Shown piece after piece: positions 31,108 to 43,400 of a stretch of DNA of 64,000 nucleotides (within the stretch, counting starts at the first letter, position 1; each line of letters starts with the position of its first letter). Made by a program: the position numbers and the translations under genes. The notes below the pieces were generated by a model. The model ran no database searches. It was not told the DNA's origin and was given only the letters and a program-made list of their open reading frames with translations. Source of the stretch: Macrostomum hystrix (taxonomy: Eukaryota > Platyhelminthes > Macrostomidae); assembly GCA_950097015.1 (NCBI GenBank), contig CATNEN010000012.1:1357501-1421500 (forward strand), in the 5' to 3' direction.

Positions 31108-33648
31108 GAGATCCGCTGCTGTCAATATACAGTACGCAGTGGATAACACAGAAGTGACACACAATGGGAGGGATATACAGCTATTCAAAATGACACAGAC
31201 ATGCTGCAAATCATAAACACTGTGAGATCCGCTGCTGTCAATATACAGTACGCAGTGGATAACACAGAAGTGACACACAATGGGAGAGATATACAGCTAT
31301 TCAAAATGACACAGACATGCTGCAAATCATAAACACTGTGAGATCCGCTGCTGTCAATATACAGTACGCAGTGGATAACACAGAAGTGACACACAATGGG
31401 AGGGATATACAGCTATTCAAAATGACACAGACATGCTGCAAATCATAAACACTGTGAGATCCGCTGCTGTCAATATACAGTACGCAGTGGATAACACAGA
31501 AGTGACACACAATGGGAGAGATATACAGCTATTCAAAATGACACAGACATGCTGCAAATCATAAACACTGTGAGATCCGCTGCTGTCAATATACAGTACG
31601 CAGTGGATAACACAGAAGTGACACACAATGGGAGGGATATACAGCTATTCAAAATGACACAGACATGCTGCAAATCATAAACACTGTGAGATCCGCTGCT
31701 GTCAATATACAGTACGCAGTGGATAACACAGAAGTGACACACAATGGGAGAGATATACAGCTATTCAAAATGACACAGACATGCTGCAAATCATAAACAC
31801 TGTGAGATCCGCTGCTGTCAATATACAGTACGCAGTGGATAACACAGAAGTGACACACAATGGGAGGGATATACAGCTATTCAAAATGACACAGACATGC
31901 TGCAAATCATAAACACTGTGAGATCCGCTGCTGTCAATATACAGTACGCAGTGGATAACACAGAAGTGACACACAATGGGAGAGATATACAGCTATTTAA
32001 AATGACACAGACATGCTGCAAATCATAAACACTGTAAGATCCGCTGCTGTCAATATACAGTGAGCAGTGGATAACACAGAAGTGACACACAATGGGAGGG
32101 ATATACAGCTATTCAAAATGACACAGACATGCTGCAAATCATAAACACTGTGAGATCCGCTGCTGTCAATATACAGTACGCAGTGGATAACAAAGAAGTG
32201 ACACACAATGGGAGGGATATACAGCTATTCAAAATGACACAGACATGCTGCAAATCATAAACACTGTAAGATCCGCTGCTGTCAATATACAGTGAGCAGT
32301 GGATAACACAGAAGTGACACACAATGGGAGGGATATACAGCTATTCAAAATGACACAGACATGCTGCAAATCATAAACACTGTGAGATCCGCTGCTGTCA
32401 ATATACAGTACGCAGTGGATAACACAGAAGTGACACACAATGGGAGGGATATACAGCTATTCAAAATGACACAGACATGCTGCAAATCATAAACACTGTG
32501 AGATCCGCTGCTGTCAATATACAGTGAGCAGTGGATAACACAGAAGTGACACACAATGGGAGGGATATGCAGCTATTCAAAATGACACAGACATGCTGCA
32601 AATCATAAACACTGTGAGATCCGCTGCTGTCAATATACAGTACGCAGTGGATAACAAAGAAGTGACACACAATGGGAGAGATATACAGCTATTCAAAATG
32701 ACACAGACATGCTGCAAATCATAAACACTGTGAGATCCGCTGCTGTCAATATACAGTACGCAGTGGATAACAAAGAAGTGACACACAATGGGAGAGATAT
32801 ACAGCTATTCAAAATGACACAGACATGCTGCAAATCATAAACACTGTGAGATCCGCTGCTGTCAATATACAGTACGCAGTGGATAACAAAGAAGTGACAC
32901 ACAATGGGAGAGATATACAGCTATTCAAAATGACACAGACATGCTGCAAATCATAAACACTGTGAGATCCGCTGCTGTCAATATACAGTACGCAGTGGAT
33001 AACACAGAAGTGACACACAATGGGAGGGATATACAGCTATTCAAAATGACACAGACATGCTGCAAATCATAAACACTGTGAGATCCGCTGCTGTCAATAT
33101 ACAGTAAGCAATGGATAACACAGAAGTGACACACAATGGGAGGGATATACAGCTATTCAAAATGACACAGACATGCTGCAAATCATAAACACTGTGAGAT
33201 CCGCTGCTGTCAATATACAGTAAGCAATGGATAACACAGAAGTGACACACAATGGGAGGGATATACAGCTATTCAAAATGACACAGACATGCTGCAAATC
33301 ATAAACACTGTGAGATCCGCTGCTGTCAATATACAGTACGCAGTGGATAACACTGAAGTGACACACAATGGGAGGGATATACAGCTATTCAAAATGACAC
33401 AGACATGCTGCAAATCATAAACACTGTGAGATCCGCTGCTGTCAATATACAGTAAGCAATGGATAACACAGAAGTGACACACAATGGGAGGGATATACAG
33501 CTATTCAAAATGACACAGACATGCTGCAAATCATAAACACTGTGAGATCCGCTGCTGTCAATATACAGTAAGCAATGGATAACAAAGAAGTGACACACAA
33601 TGGGAGGGATATACAGCTATTCAAAATGACACAGACATGCTGCAAATC
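31108..33648. repeat. Satellite array B, 116-bp unit, about 22 copies
   Basis: Same unit as array A. In the first eight units GGGAGGGAT and GGGAGAGAT alternate strictly, which shows a 232-bp dimeric higher-order unit. Later units carry other shared variants (ACAAAGAAG, AGTAAGCAATGG), so blocks of different age adjoin. Confidence 0.95.
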
Positions 33649-34030
33649 TTAAGCGCTGTGAAATCATTCACAGCCTCATTCACAGCCTTATTCACACTCA
33701 CAACTTTATTCACAGCCTCACTCACATTCACAGCCCCACTCACATTCGCAGCCTCACTTACATACACAGCCTTACTCACATTCACAGCCTCACTCACATT
33801 TATAGCCTCACTCACATTCACAGCCTCACTCACATTTACAGCCTCACTCACATTCACAGCCTCACTCACATTCACAGCCTCACTTACATTTACAGCCTCA
33901 CTCACATTCACAGCCTCACTCACATTCACAGCCTCACTCACATTCACAGTCTCACTTACATTTGCAGCCTCACTCACATTCACAGCCTTACTTACATTCA
34001 CAGCCTCACTCACGTTTACATTTATGGCCT
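33649..34030. repeat. CACAGCC-type short repeat, right arm of composite B
   Basis: Longer than the arm of composite A: about 18-bp units CACTCACATTCACAGCCT. The first 130 bases match 30413 onwards almost exactly. Confidence 0.9.
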
Positions 34031-35084
34031 CATTCGCAGTCTTACATGTATATACAGCTTTTTCACATCTTTACCCACACTTTTGGTGTGTTAATATTTT
34101 GATTTTAAGATTAAAAAGTTATTGTTAGTTGGTACAATTAAAAAGATATGTACCAAGACTATTGGCAGTAGTTTTTCAGATTTTGTTCTGCTTTTTGCGA
34201 TTAGAACTTAAATTCTGTCTTTGTTTTGCAGTGCTTAAATATACACTATTTTTTTAATTCAGTTTTTACGCAAGCATGGATCTTGGTTTTTACGCATATA
34301 TCTCATGCGTAATTTCTCATTCTGGCGTCATACAAACCCCCCCCAGTCCATGGACTGAACAGCCGTACGCAGCCTTCAGATGCGCCGCGCAATAGCTGGG
34401 GCTGTGCTGTCGGCTGCACATCTGGCCCAATAGGGGCAGGTGTAATCAATTATGGTTAGTATTATTATTATTTTATTCCGAATTCGTAAATTAGAGTTAG
34501 TTTTTTATCATCCTACAGACAATGTTTACTCTTATACTGTATTATTCTGTTTCTGAAGTGCAGGCTGTTTGCAGGCTGTTTGTATGTACTATTTTAGTTT
34601 CTAGTTAAGCTCACAGCTTTTCTTATTGCCAACAAAAACTGCCATTTTGCTTTGCTCGTAATACAATTCCATTTCCACTTATTAACTTTGTGTTTTTATT
34701 TATCGTTTCATCTTTTGTGTAGATGTCTTTATTCAAGAATTTGAAATAAATTATTGAACTATATCATTGATCGTGTATTTTATTGGCTCTTTCAAAAACT
34801 TTAGCTACGAAATGATCATAAAAATTGTTGTTTTTTAAACAGAATTATGTGTTTCTTTATTACGAGTAATATGAATTATGATGAAGTCATAGATTTTGCA
34901 CTGCATCTCAGTCCAAATGTTATCCGCATGCCATAGACTACTTTCAGTAGGGTATTTAGCTAGTGGGTTGTTTTTTTTAGTATTTTTTGTTTTACGAGGG
35001 TATAATAAACGTGACTAATTTTCGCGGGCAACAATAAACAGCTTTTGATGTGGTGCTTGTGCATTTGTGTGTGTGTTTGTGTAT
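34031..35084. other. Intergenic DNA with a SINE tail at 34335-34450
   Basis: No gene recognised. 34335-34450 carries only the 3' part of the SINE (CCATGGACTGAACAGCCGTA, then CGCAATAGCTGGGGCTGTGC and AGGTGTAATCAATTA), a 5'-truncated copy as expected of retrotransposition. Confidence 0.7.
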
Positions 35085-35360
35085 TGTAGCCCAGTGGTTA
35101 GGGCGTCGGACTCACTAATTGAAGGTCGGGGGTTCGATTCCCGGCTCCACAGGAACAATTTGTTTCCTTTAGCAAGGCACTTAACTCTGCATTGCTTCAT
35201 TTCACCCAGCTGTTAAATGTGTATCAGCACTAGCTGGGGCCGTTGCGTCCCCACAGTCCGTGGACCGAACAGCTGTACGCAGCCTTCATATGCAATAGCT
35301 GCGGCTGTGCTGTCGGCTGCACATCTGGCCCGATTGGGGCAGGCGTAATCAATTATTTTA
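35085..35360 (+). mobile_element. tRNA-derived SINE, nearly full length
   Basis: GTAGCCCAGTGGTTAGGGCG, GGGGGTTCGATTCCCGGCTC, CTTTAGCAAGGCACTTAACT and a 3' end GCAGGCGTAATCAATTAT shared with the truncated copy at 34335-34450. Compared with 22055, a block around GTGATTGAGGGG is missing. Confidence 0.88.
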
Positions 35361-35814
35361 TATTATTACTATTGCTCTCTTCAGACTGAGAGTGATTGGC
35401 ATTTGCCATAATTGTTAAACTGCCTTTCCGCTTGGCATATTCTTTTTCAGCCTAAGCAGGCCATTGTTATGTCTTCTAATTTATATTCTCTGCTGTGTAT
35501 TGTATAAACAGTTTAGCACAATTAAACTCTGCCATGTCACTTCGCAAGTACAGATAAACAGATATAAACAGCACATCTTTAGTGTCAATAAGAAATAAAG
35601 TTATTAGAAGTATAAACAGAACATACACATAGTACAAGTATCATTTCGGAACGATCATTAAAGTGTAACTCCAGCTACTAATGCAAAGCAATTTGGATTT
35701 ATCCTTTATTCGCTTCTGAAAAAAACTGGTGTCGGCAAACTCCGGCTACCTCCAGATGCGGTCTGCAAAGCTACAATTTGTTCTGAATATGTCACCTGGC
35801 CCTCCCTCACCTGT
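35361..35814. other. Intergenic DNA, nothing recognised
   Basis: No gene or known element seen. Confidence 0.4.
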
Positions 35815-36705
35815 CCCATCTCTCCCTTGTCACATCTCCCGTGTCTCATCTCTAGCGTGTCACATCTCCCGTGTCTCATCTCTAGCGTGTCTCATCTTCC
35901 GTGTCTCATCTCTAGCGTGTCTCATCTTCCGTGTCTCATCTTCCGTGTCTCATCTCTAGCGTGTCTAATCTCCCGTGTCTCATCTCTAGCGTGTCTAATC
36001 TCCCGTGTCTCATCTCTCGCGTGTCTTATCTCCCGTGTCTCATCTCTAGCGTGTCTAATCTCCCGTGTCTCATCTCTAGCGTGTCTAATCTCCCGTGTCT
36101 CATCTCTCGCGTGTCTTATCTCCCGTGTCTCATCTCTAGCGTGTCTAATCTCCCGTGTCTCATCTCTCGCGTGTCTTATCTCCCGTGTCTCATCTCTCGC
36201 GTGTCTTATCTCCCGTGTCTCATCTCTAGCGTGTCTAATCTCCCGTGTCTCATCTCTCGCGTGTCTTATCTCCCGTGTCTCATCTCTAGCGTGTCTAATC
36301 TCCCGTGTCTCATCTCTAGCGTGTCTAATCTCCCGTGTCTCATCTCTAGCGTGTCTAATCTCCCGTGTCTCATCTCTAGCGTGTCTAATCTCCCGTGTCT
36401 CATCTCTCGCGTGTCTTATCTCCCGTGTCTCATCTCTAGCGTGTCTAATCTCCCGTGTCTCATCTCTCGCGTGTCTTATCTCCCGTGTCTCATCTCTAGC
36501 GTGTCTAATCTCCCGTGTCTCATCTCTCGCGTGTCTTATCTCCCCTGTCTCATCTCTCCTCTAACTTATCTCTTCCGTGTCTCATCTCTCGCGTTTCTTA
36601 TCTCCCCTGTCTCATCTCTCCTCTAACTTATCTCTTCCGTGTCTCATCTCTCCCCTGCATCAACTCTCCCCTGGCTTATCTCTTCCGTGTCTCATCCATT
36701 TTGCC
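35815..36705. repeat. Minisatellite, 30-bp unit, about 29 copies
   Basis: Unit TCTCCCGTGTCTCATCTCTA plus GCGTGTCTAA; two variant forms (CTAGCGTGTCTAA and CTCGCGTGTCTTA) are interspersed. The 231- and 245-codon plus-strand frames come from the 30-bp period. Confidence 0.95.
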
Positions 36706-37146
36706 GCAGGTTGCCGTCTCTTGCTGATATAAAGCAGGTAAAATATATTCTGGTCGGGCTATGTATATTAGCAAGTTATGCAGAAATTTAGGCACGCAAT
36801 TTCAAGGGAAGAGTGGGTAAGATATTCCCATGCTTCGTTATACAATATTTCGCTTAGTTTATTTTCTCGCTAGTTTCAGACATCGCAAAACTTTATAGTA
36901 CTCGTAAGTATAACTCATATTTTTATATTCTCCTATCTCTGGTATTTTTCATTCTTTAATCCCCCCCTGGACCCAGACAAGATAAATGCCAATCGCAATT
37001 AGCTAATCCGTGGGCAGGTAGCAGGGCAGGTATGTACACAACTCTTGATCACTCGGGTTGGCGGACAAGAAAGGCGTTCGGAAACCTGTACAGAAAATGT
37101 TGGATTTGTTCCAACTCTTAGTCAGTGCAATTTCGGCTTGAGTGAA
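36706..37146. other. Sequence downstream of the NRDP1-like gene
   Basis: Probably the 3' UTR and flank of the minus-strand gene; no clear polyadenylation signal seen. Confidence 0.4.
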
Positions 37147-38262
37147 CTACAAGTCTGTGACCTTCTCTGGCAGCTTATGTACAGGCTGTGATCTGGCTGC
37201 GTGATGCAGCAGCTGCAGCAGCTCGGTCCTTTCCTGTGCCATTCGTTGCAGCTCCATTCGGCCACTCTTCTCCTGCTGAACCAGCTTCTTCAGATCCTGT
37301 GGGAATCACAATCAAACCAGTTGAAAGCTCCTCCTGTTCTATCCAATCATTGAAGCCTTCTTTTTCTTTACTTTCTCCAGCCAATCACAGACATCCACAC
37401 GATCGAGTAAAAAAGTCCATAGCCAATCGCAAACATCCACGCCTTCGAGTTAGAAAATAGCCATAGCCAATCGCAGCCATCCACGCCATCGAGTTAAAAA
37501 ATATCCATAGCCAATCACAGACATCCAGGCCTTCGAGTTAAAAAATATCCATTTCCAACAACATCCACATAGCCAACATAACAAATCACCGACACTACTA
37601 CCAATTACCAACAAGTGCAATGTTCGCCTGCCCGCAATTACCTCGCTAAGCCTGTTATAGAGTCTCCGCATCTCCTCCAGCTGCTCCTGCAGGCAGTGCT
37701 CCCTCTGCACCAGGTGGCGCCGCTGCGCGTCTAGGCGCAGGTCCATTTCCAGCTTCTGCTCTGCCAGCTTGGCCATGAAGTCCTGCCTGGCCGCCTCCAG
37801 CTGTGTGCGCATGTCTTCCAGCAGTCGGGCCACGTCGGCAGCCGGCACCACCGCGGAGGTGCGCAGGTTGCAGATCTGCAGGTGGCAGGCCATCTGGCCA
37901 CGGCTTGTGTCTGTCCGGCAGGCCGGGCAGCGCATCGGCTCGCACGGGCAAGTGGACTCGTGCTGCAGCACGGACTCCAGCGGCACCTTCTCGCGACAGC
38001 CGTGCTGCCAGAATTGGCAGCGGATCTGCAACCCGTTGAGGTCGTTTCTCATGTAGCGATGGAGCTGGCGCAGCTCGCTAGCCAGAAGGATCTGCCGGTC
38101 CACCGGGCACGAGTTGTCCTCCAGCAGCCAGGCCTGGATGCAGGCAGAGCAGAAGGCGTGCTCGCAGGGCGCTTGGACGGCCTCCTCCAGGACGTCGTGA
38201 CAGATGGCGCACAGGAGGCCTTCGTTCACCTCTTCCTCGAAGCGGTCGACGTCGAAGCCCAT
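37147..38262 (-). CDS. NRDP1/RNF41-like RING protein without the C-terminal domain
   Basis: Two exons, 38262-37642 and 37296-37147 (donor GTAATT, acceptor ATTCCCACAG, phase 0), give 256 aa. The start MGFDVDRFEEEVNEGLLCAI matches the NRDP1/RNF41 opening. The RING (residues about 18-57) has C-x2-C, then C-x-H-x2-C-x2-C and ends CPVD, the C3HC3D form of NRDP1. A TRAF-type Cys/His region follows to about 135, then a coiled coil (LAEQKLEMDLRLDAQRRHLV) that continues through exon 2 (DLKKLVQQEKSGRMELQRMA) to the end. NRDP1 ubiquitinates receptors such as ErbB3 and binds USP8 through a C-terminal domain that is absent here, so substrates are probably different. The ATG has a TATAAAAG about 60 bases upstream. 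Confidence 0.88.
37380..37560. repeat. Imperfect tandem repeat in the NRDP1-like intron
   Basis: About four diverged units of 44-60 bp with ATAGCCAATCACAGACATCC and CCTTCGAGTTAAAAAATATC. Confidence 0.85.
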
Positions 38263-38322
38263 GATTTCCTAGCTGCGCTGTTGGCCTGGTAGCAACTGCT
38301 GCCAATGCACTGTGGCGCAGTG

Positions 38323-38330
38323 CTTTTATA
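38323..38330 (-). promoter_or_regulatory. TATA box of the NRDP1-like gene
   Basis: TATAAAAG on the minus strand, 61 bases upstream of the ATG at 38262; a transcription start near 38300 would leave a short 5' UTR. Confidence 0.55.
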
Positions 38331-38339
38331 GATTCCGTC

Positions 38340-39981
38340 TCTTGACAAAATTGGTGTCGAGACCCAACCCGCTGCCTCTTGGAGTTGCTCAATTGGATTG
38401 AGATACTGCTTGAGCATCGGCCTGAGCAGTCCCGCCTTCTCTCTCTCTTCTCTCTCTGTTGTTTTTGCCTTAGCAACTCTATGCGTACCATTTTCCTATT
38501 CTCAAAGGCTTCAATGAGACAACAACAGCAGCCACCATAAACATTGTTAAATTCTTTTCATTTGTCTGCTGGCATACCTGAGTACCCAAAGATGGCACTC
38601 TGTGCTAGTCTCTACCCCTCTCTCTATCTCTATGTCGAGTCTATAGGAAACGCCCGCGCTGAGCTACCGTGAGTACTGTGTGCATTTTTGGTAGATTTCA
38701 GTTCAAACTAAAACACAGAGTTAGGAAAGACAATGAAATAATGGCCTGTTTTAGTTGTTGGATTGGCTATCCAAGCTGCACCTAGAAACCTATTGACACA
38801 CACAGAAACTGAAGACTTTGCCAGGCATTCAAGAGAGCGGCAACTCAAGCATCAATTGGGATAAAGGGACGATGAAATTGAATGGACTCAGGCAAAAAGT
38901 GGCATTTTTTCTTCCCTTGAGACCGCCTGTCGTGTGTTTAGTATTTTACGGGAGCAAGCATTGCCCATTGCAGGTGGGGATTAGCCATGGACACGAAGTA
39001 TGGATTTGCTATTTTAATGTTTCCGCTTTCATTTTGAGCACAATTCGCCCACTTTCCCAGCTGGAATTTGAGCACTGCCTACTAGGTGAGGCATTTTTCA
39101 ACATTATAAACAACTGCTCAAATTCATTGGGCCCTGAATACAATTGTGAATGCCTGCGCTGTCGCTGGATTCCCGACACTTTAACGCAATGGGCTCAGAG
39201 CAACTCACCGAGAGGAAGAGACACGTAGGAAGACAGATGGGTCACATCCCCTCCACTTGCGCCCAGTGACAAGTGGGAAAAGAGTCCACTCACTCCCCAG
39301 TCTGTCCGGCAGTCTCATCCCATTGCATTGGGACCAACTGGAGGGCCACTGCTGTCCGGAGGTGAGGGGAGGAGGGTCGCAAAGATGAGACACAGGAGAC
39401 TGCGAATTGGAGGAGGGCTTTGAGGACGAGCCACGGGCCAGTGAGGAGAGAAATAGGCACTGCCACACTCACACACAAAAAACTGGCCCTCCAGCCTCCT
39501 CCGCGTCCCAGATTCCGCGTCGATGCGAAGCGGCCGGTGCTGCAGCCGCCCCTTATCTTGTCTTTCCCCTCAAGCAGACTCCCCTCTGCATCAAACTTTG
39601 CTCCGACAGGGGCCCGGCAGTTCAAGTTATCCAGTTTCACTTTGCAACCCCGAGACCATCCCTTGCCCTCGCCGAGGGCAATACTCCCAAGGCCAGCCTT
39701 CCTGGTGCCAGTTCTGCTCAAATCTCCCGCTTGTCCCACCTTTCCAAAGAAGCCCCGCGCGCTGCAACACCGGAAACAGACTGCGAGAGTAGACAAAGAA
39801 AGCATTTTTGCTGCTCAGATACCACACGCCAGGCAGAGCTGAAAGTGGAGTAAACACTTCCTAGTGTTTTTTTCGCTCAGCTTCCGTCGGTCGCATCTCC
39901 GGTTTCCACTCGGTGTGTTTTTTGCAGACTATTTAAAGCTAACTCTTTATAGTCTGACGGCACGACTAGAAACTCGCCATA
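38340..39981. other. Intergenic DNA between the divergent NRDP1-like and ZP genes
   Basis: Several overlapping open frames between 38818 and 39857 show no family features and conflict with each other. TATTTAAA at 39930-39937 could be a TATA box for the signal-peptide exon at 39982. Confidence 0.45.
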
Positions 39982-40499
39982 ATGTCGTCGAGTGTCGTCA
40001 CCAGCCTGATGGCTGGCTGCCTTCTGGTCTGCGTCGTACCCGCCGTTTCAAGTGAGTCTTGCACCGGTAAAAATATGATTGGTTTCGAAGGTGAATCAAG
40101 AAGCTGAGTCTAGCTGCCGTTTTTTTCCCTGTCTTGAAGCAGCAACAGGGACGCACAAGACCTGCCTCTCCCAGTCCCTCCCGAGTCAAAGTCGCTCCCA
40201 GCGTGTGTATGAATTATTTATGAGCCCGGCGGCTGGCGTTGAACTTATCTCTCCGCCGCAGCTTCTGTGCATGCCGCCGCGATGCTGCGCACTCAGCCAG
40301 CCAGCTTTGGCGACTGCCACAGCGGAACATGTTTACGACCTCATTCAGGCCTTCTATCACTTCAGCATCTGACGCTTGGTGGGTATTAGCCAACCCAGCC
40401 ACCTCACCCAATGCCTGTCAGCTGGAGCAATGTGCGCGGGTGAATTATAATCCTCACAATTCACAGTGTTATCCCCGCGACCACCTCGCGGTGCTATGA
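39982..40499 (+). CDS. Possible short secreted isoform with a PAN-like cysteine segment
   Basis: The signal-peptide exon 39982-40051 can also join an acceptor at 40364-40365 (CTTCTATCACTTCAG), in phase. The product would be 67 aa, ending in NACQLEQCARVNYNPHNSQC and a stop at 40497-40499. The cysteine and YNP pattern recalls PAN/apple domains, but it is only part of one. It may be a separate short isoform, a remnant exon, or chance. Confidence 0.35.
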
Positions 40500-43400
40500 A
40501 CCAGATGGGATGCTCAGACAGATGAGCAGTTTGGCAGGGATTTGCGAGTGCTAAAACTGTGCCAGTCCTGCTGTTTGTGGGACTAGCTGCTCTCCTGCTT
40601 GTGTGATCAATGCAAAGGAACAGCTATCCCTGCCGTCTCATCTCACCAGTATCTTCTCTCACCCCTTTCTTATCTCACCTCTGTCTCATCTCATCCCTGC
40701 CTCATCTCACCCCTGTCTCCACACACCATTGTCTCATCTCATCCCAGTTTCATATCACCCCTATCTAATCTCATCCCTGTCTAATCTCACCCCTTTCTCA
40801 TCTCATTCCTGTCTCATCTCATTCCTGTCTCCCGTGTCTCACCTCACCCGTGTCTAATCTCACCCGTCTCCTCTCATCCGTCTCCTCTCACCCGTCTCCT
40901 CTCATCCGTCTCCTCTCACCCGTCTCCTCTCACCCGGTCTGATCCCTCCCGTCTCATCTCACCCCTGTCTCATCTCTCCCCTATCTCATTTCTCCCGTAT
41001 CTCATCTCTCTCGTGTCTCATCCCTACCGTGTCTCGTCTCTCCCATGTCTCATATCCCCCCTCGTCTCTCTCTTATCTCTCTTCTCTGTTTGAGTTCTGT
41101 TTTCAACGCGTTACTTTTACCTCCCAGAAACCATCCCAGAGTTGCCATGTCTCGTCACTGAGATCATCCGTCCATCAATTGATGAGCCTCTCTCTGTCTT
41201 TGCTTTTTTCTCAAAGCACAGTCGCCAGTTCCCACGTGAATCGTTAATTGTCATTCGCTCCATCTGGCCTCAAGCTAGTCTAACTAGTTCTTGTGAAAAG
41301 GTGATCCGCTCGCCGAGTTTCTCATCCCACCATTAAGGAATGTTTCTCGTGCGCATGCAACAGACCGGTCGCATGAATAATATTGCTATTGGGCCGTATT
41401 CTGAACTGCCAGATTAAACTGCAAATAATTTAAGTCTATCACGCTAAAATTCACAATTTATATTTCTCATGGCCAAGTACGCACCGCTCTCAGTTATCCC
41501 AGGCTGGGATCTGGTCCATCTGCCATCCCTTATATCACTCCAACCCTCCCGATGGGAAACTTCTAACTGTTTTTTTTCATCCAGCAGATGTGGGCATATC
41601 AGAGGGGATACTGGCCTGCCGCCGCCGCCGCCGCCACTGCTGATGGCGAATCCCTTTGAAGGCGGCCCGGGGGGTTCTTCATTTCGATCTCCCGTGTGTC
41701 TTCTTTTACTTTTCCTTTTTTCCTGCTGCTGCTGCTGCTTCGTCTTCTGGAATGAATTTCTCGGCTCTGGCACTCGAGCGGGTGGCAGAAGTGATGAGAA
41801 ACTGGGCCGCTGAGGTGAGAGACCCGCGGAGGGGCATTAGTTTCCGCGGGGCACTCAAGTCTCTACTCAAAAAGAGGTGTCTGTCATCCAGTGGAGATTC
41901 TGGATTTGTGTTCTGCTGCAGCTTGTATTTCTTCAAACTTAAGCGCACCTTTGTTTGCCAACTGAGTGTGAGAGTGTGTGTGTTGGAGCATGTTTTATTA
42001 GTTCATTTGTATCTCAGAGTTTGGGGGAAAAAGAACGAAAACTTATCATTTAGTTCGCGGTCACTATTGACGTTTTGCCCGTCACTCCATTTACCGCAAA
42101 TTTATGCTAATTTTTTCAGTCCGTTATAAACTGTGCATTTCAAAACGAAATTTAGCGCAATACTGCCTACTAATAGCGACCTGGGTGCCAGGGATAGACT
42201 CAAGACAGGTTCGATTATATTGTACCTGACCTGCAGTGCCAATGCATTATTGTGATCATCTGCATCGGCAATTAAGACAGATACCAATCTTAATTTTAAG
42301 GGCCTTAATAAAGGAACTGGAAAGTCAACTAGCCGCCAAACACCTGATCTCCACACCAGTACCTTACGTTTCGTTTTATTAATTAACCGATCAATCAAAC
42401 AGTCCCATTTATTTATCTAATTACGAGTAACTACCTGTAATATCTGCTAATCGTCTCAGTCCCTCTTATCTATCTAATTGACTACCTGTAATATCTGCTT
42501 ATCGTCTCAGTCCCTCTTATCTATCTAATTGACTACCTGTTATATCTGCAAATCGTCTCAGTCCCTCTTATCTATCTAATTGACTACCTGTAATATCTGC
42601 AAATCGTCTCAGTCCCTCTTATCTATCTAATTAACTACCTGTAATATCTGCTAATCGTCTCAGTCCCTCTTATCTATCTAATTAACTACCTGTAATATCT
42701 GCTAATCGTCTCAGTCCCTCTTATCTATCTAATTAACTACCTGTAATATCTGCAAATCGTCTCAGTCCCTCTTATCTATCCAATTAACTACCTGTAATAT
42801 CTGCTAATCGTCTGTCCCTTAATATACATACGAGTACTTTTCTGTTTGTCTGTTTGGCACAGAAGCGTCTTATATCGCGCTATGGTCTCTACTGAGGTAC
42901 AAAAACATTTCGGCTAATTTCTGGATCGGGCAGTTTTGACAATCTCATTAGAGTTAGAGATGTGGGTTAAGAACAATGGGTCGATTTTATGACAGTCCTC
43001 CCATAGCAGACACTAAATTGCTGTCAATTTTCCCTAATTTCTGCACTAATAATAAGTGCCGCTGTCCGCTGATATCTCGGATATTGTCTGTTTTTTGCCG
43101 GCAGAAATTCAGATCATTTACCTGCCCAAAAGTAAACGTTTGTTTTTCCCAATTTAGCCCATTTGCTGATGAATTTCTTTCTGTTACAATCTGGAAATTA
43201 GCAGTTCGCGCATCACAGATCGTTTCTAGTAAAGTTTTGATTGGGGATACCAAAAAAGTCCCAATATCAAAGACCACAGATCCCAAAAGATCCTCACATA
43301 TCCCAAAAGATCATCATATATCCCAAAAGATCCTCATATATCCCAAAAGATCATCAGATATCCCAAAAGATCCTCACAGATCCCGAAAGATCCTTACAGA

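Noticed and set aside
29579-33598. 69-codon frame in every 116-bp satellite unit, as a possible peptide family
   Set aside because: Unit length is not a multiple of three, frames overlap neighbouring units, and no signal or domain is seen.
39205-39857. Overlapping open frames before the ZP gene
   Set aside because: Several strands and frames are open at once in GC-rich sequence; no domain, and no consistent gene.
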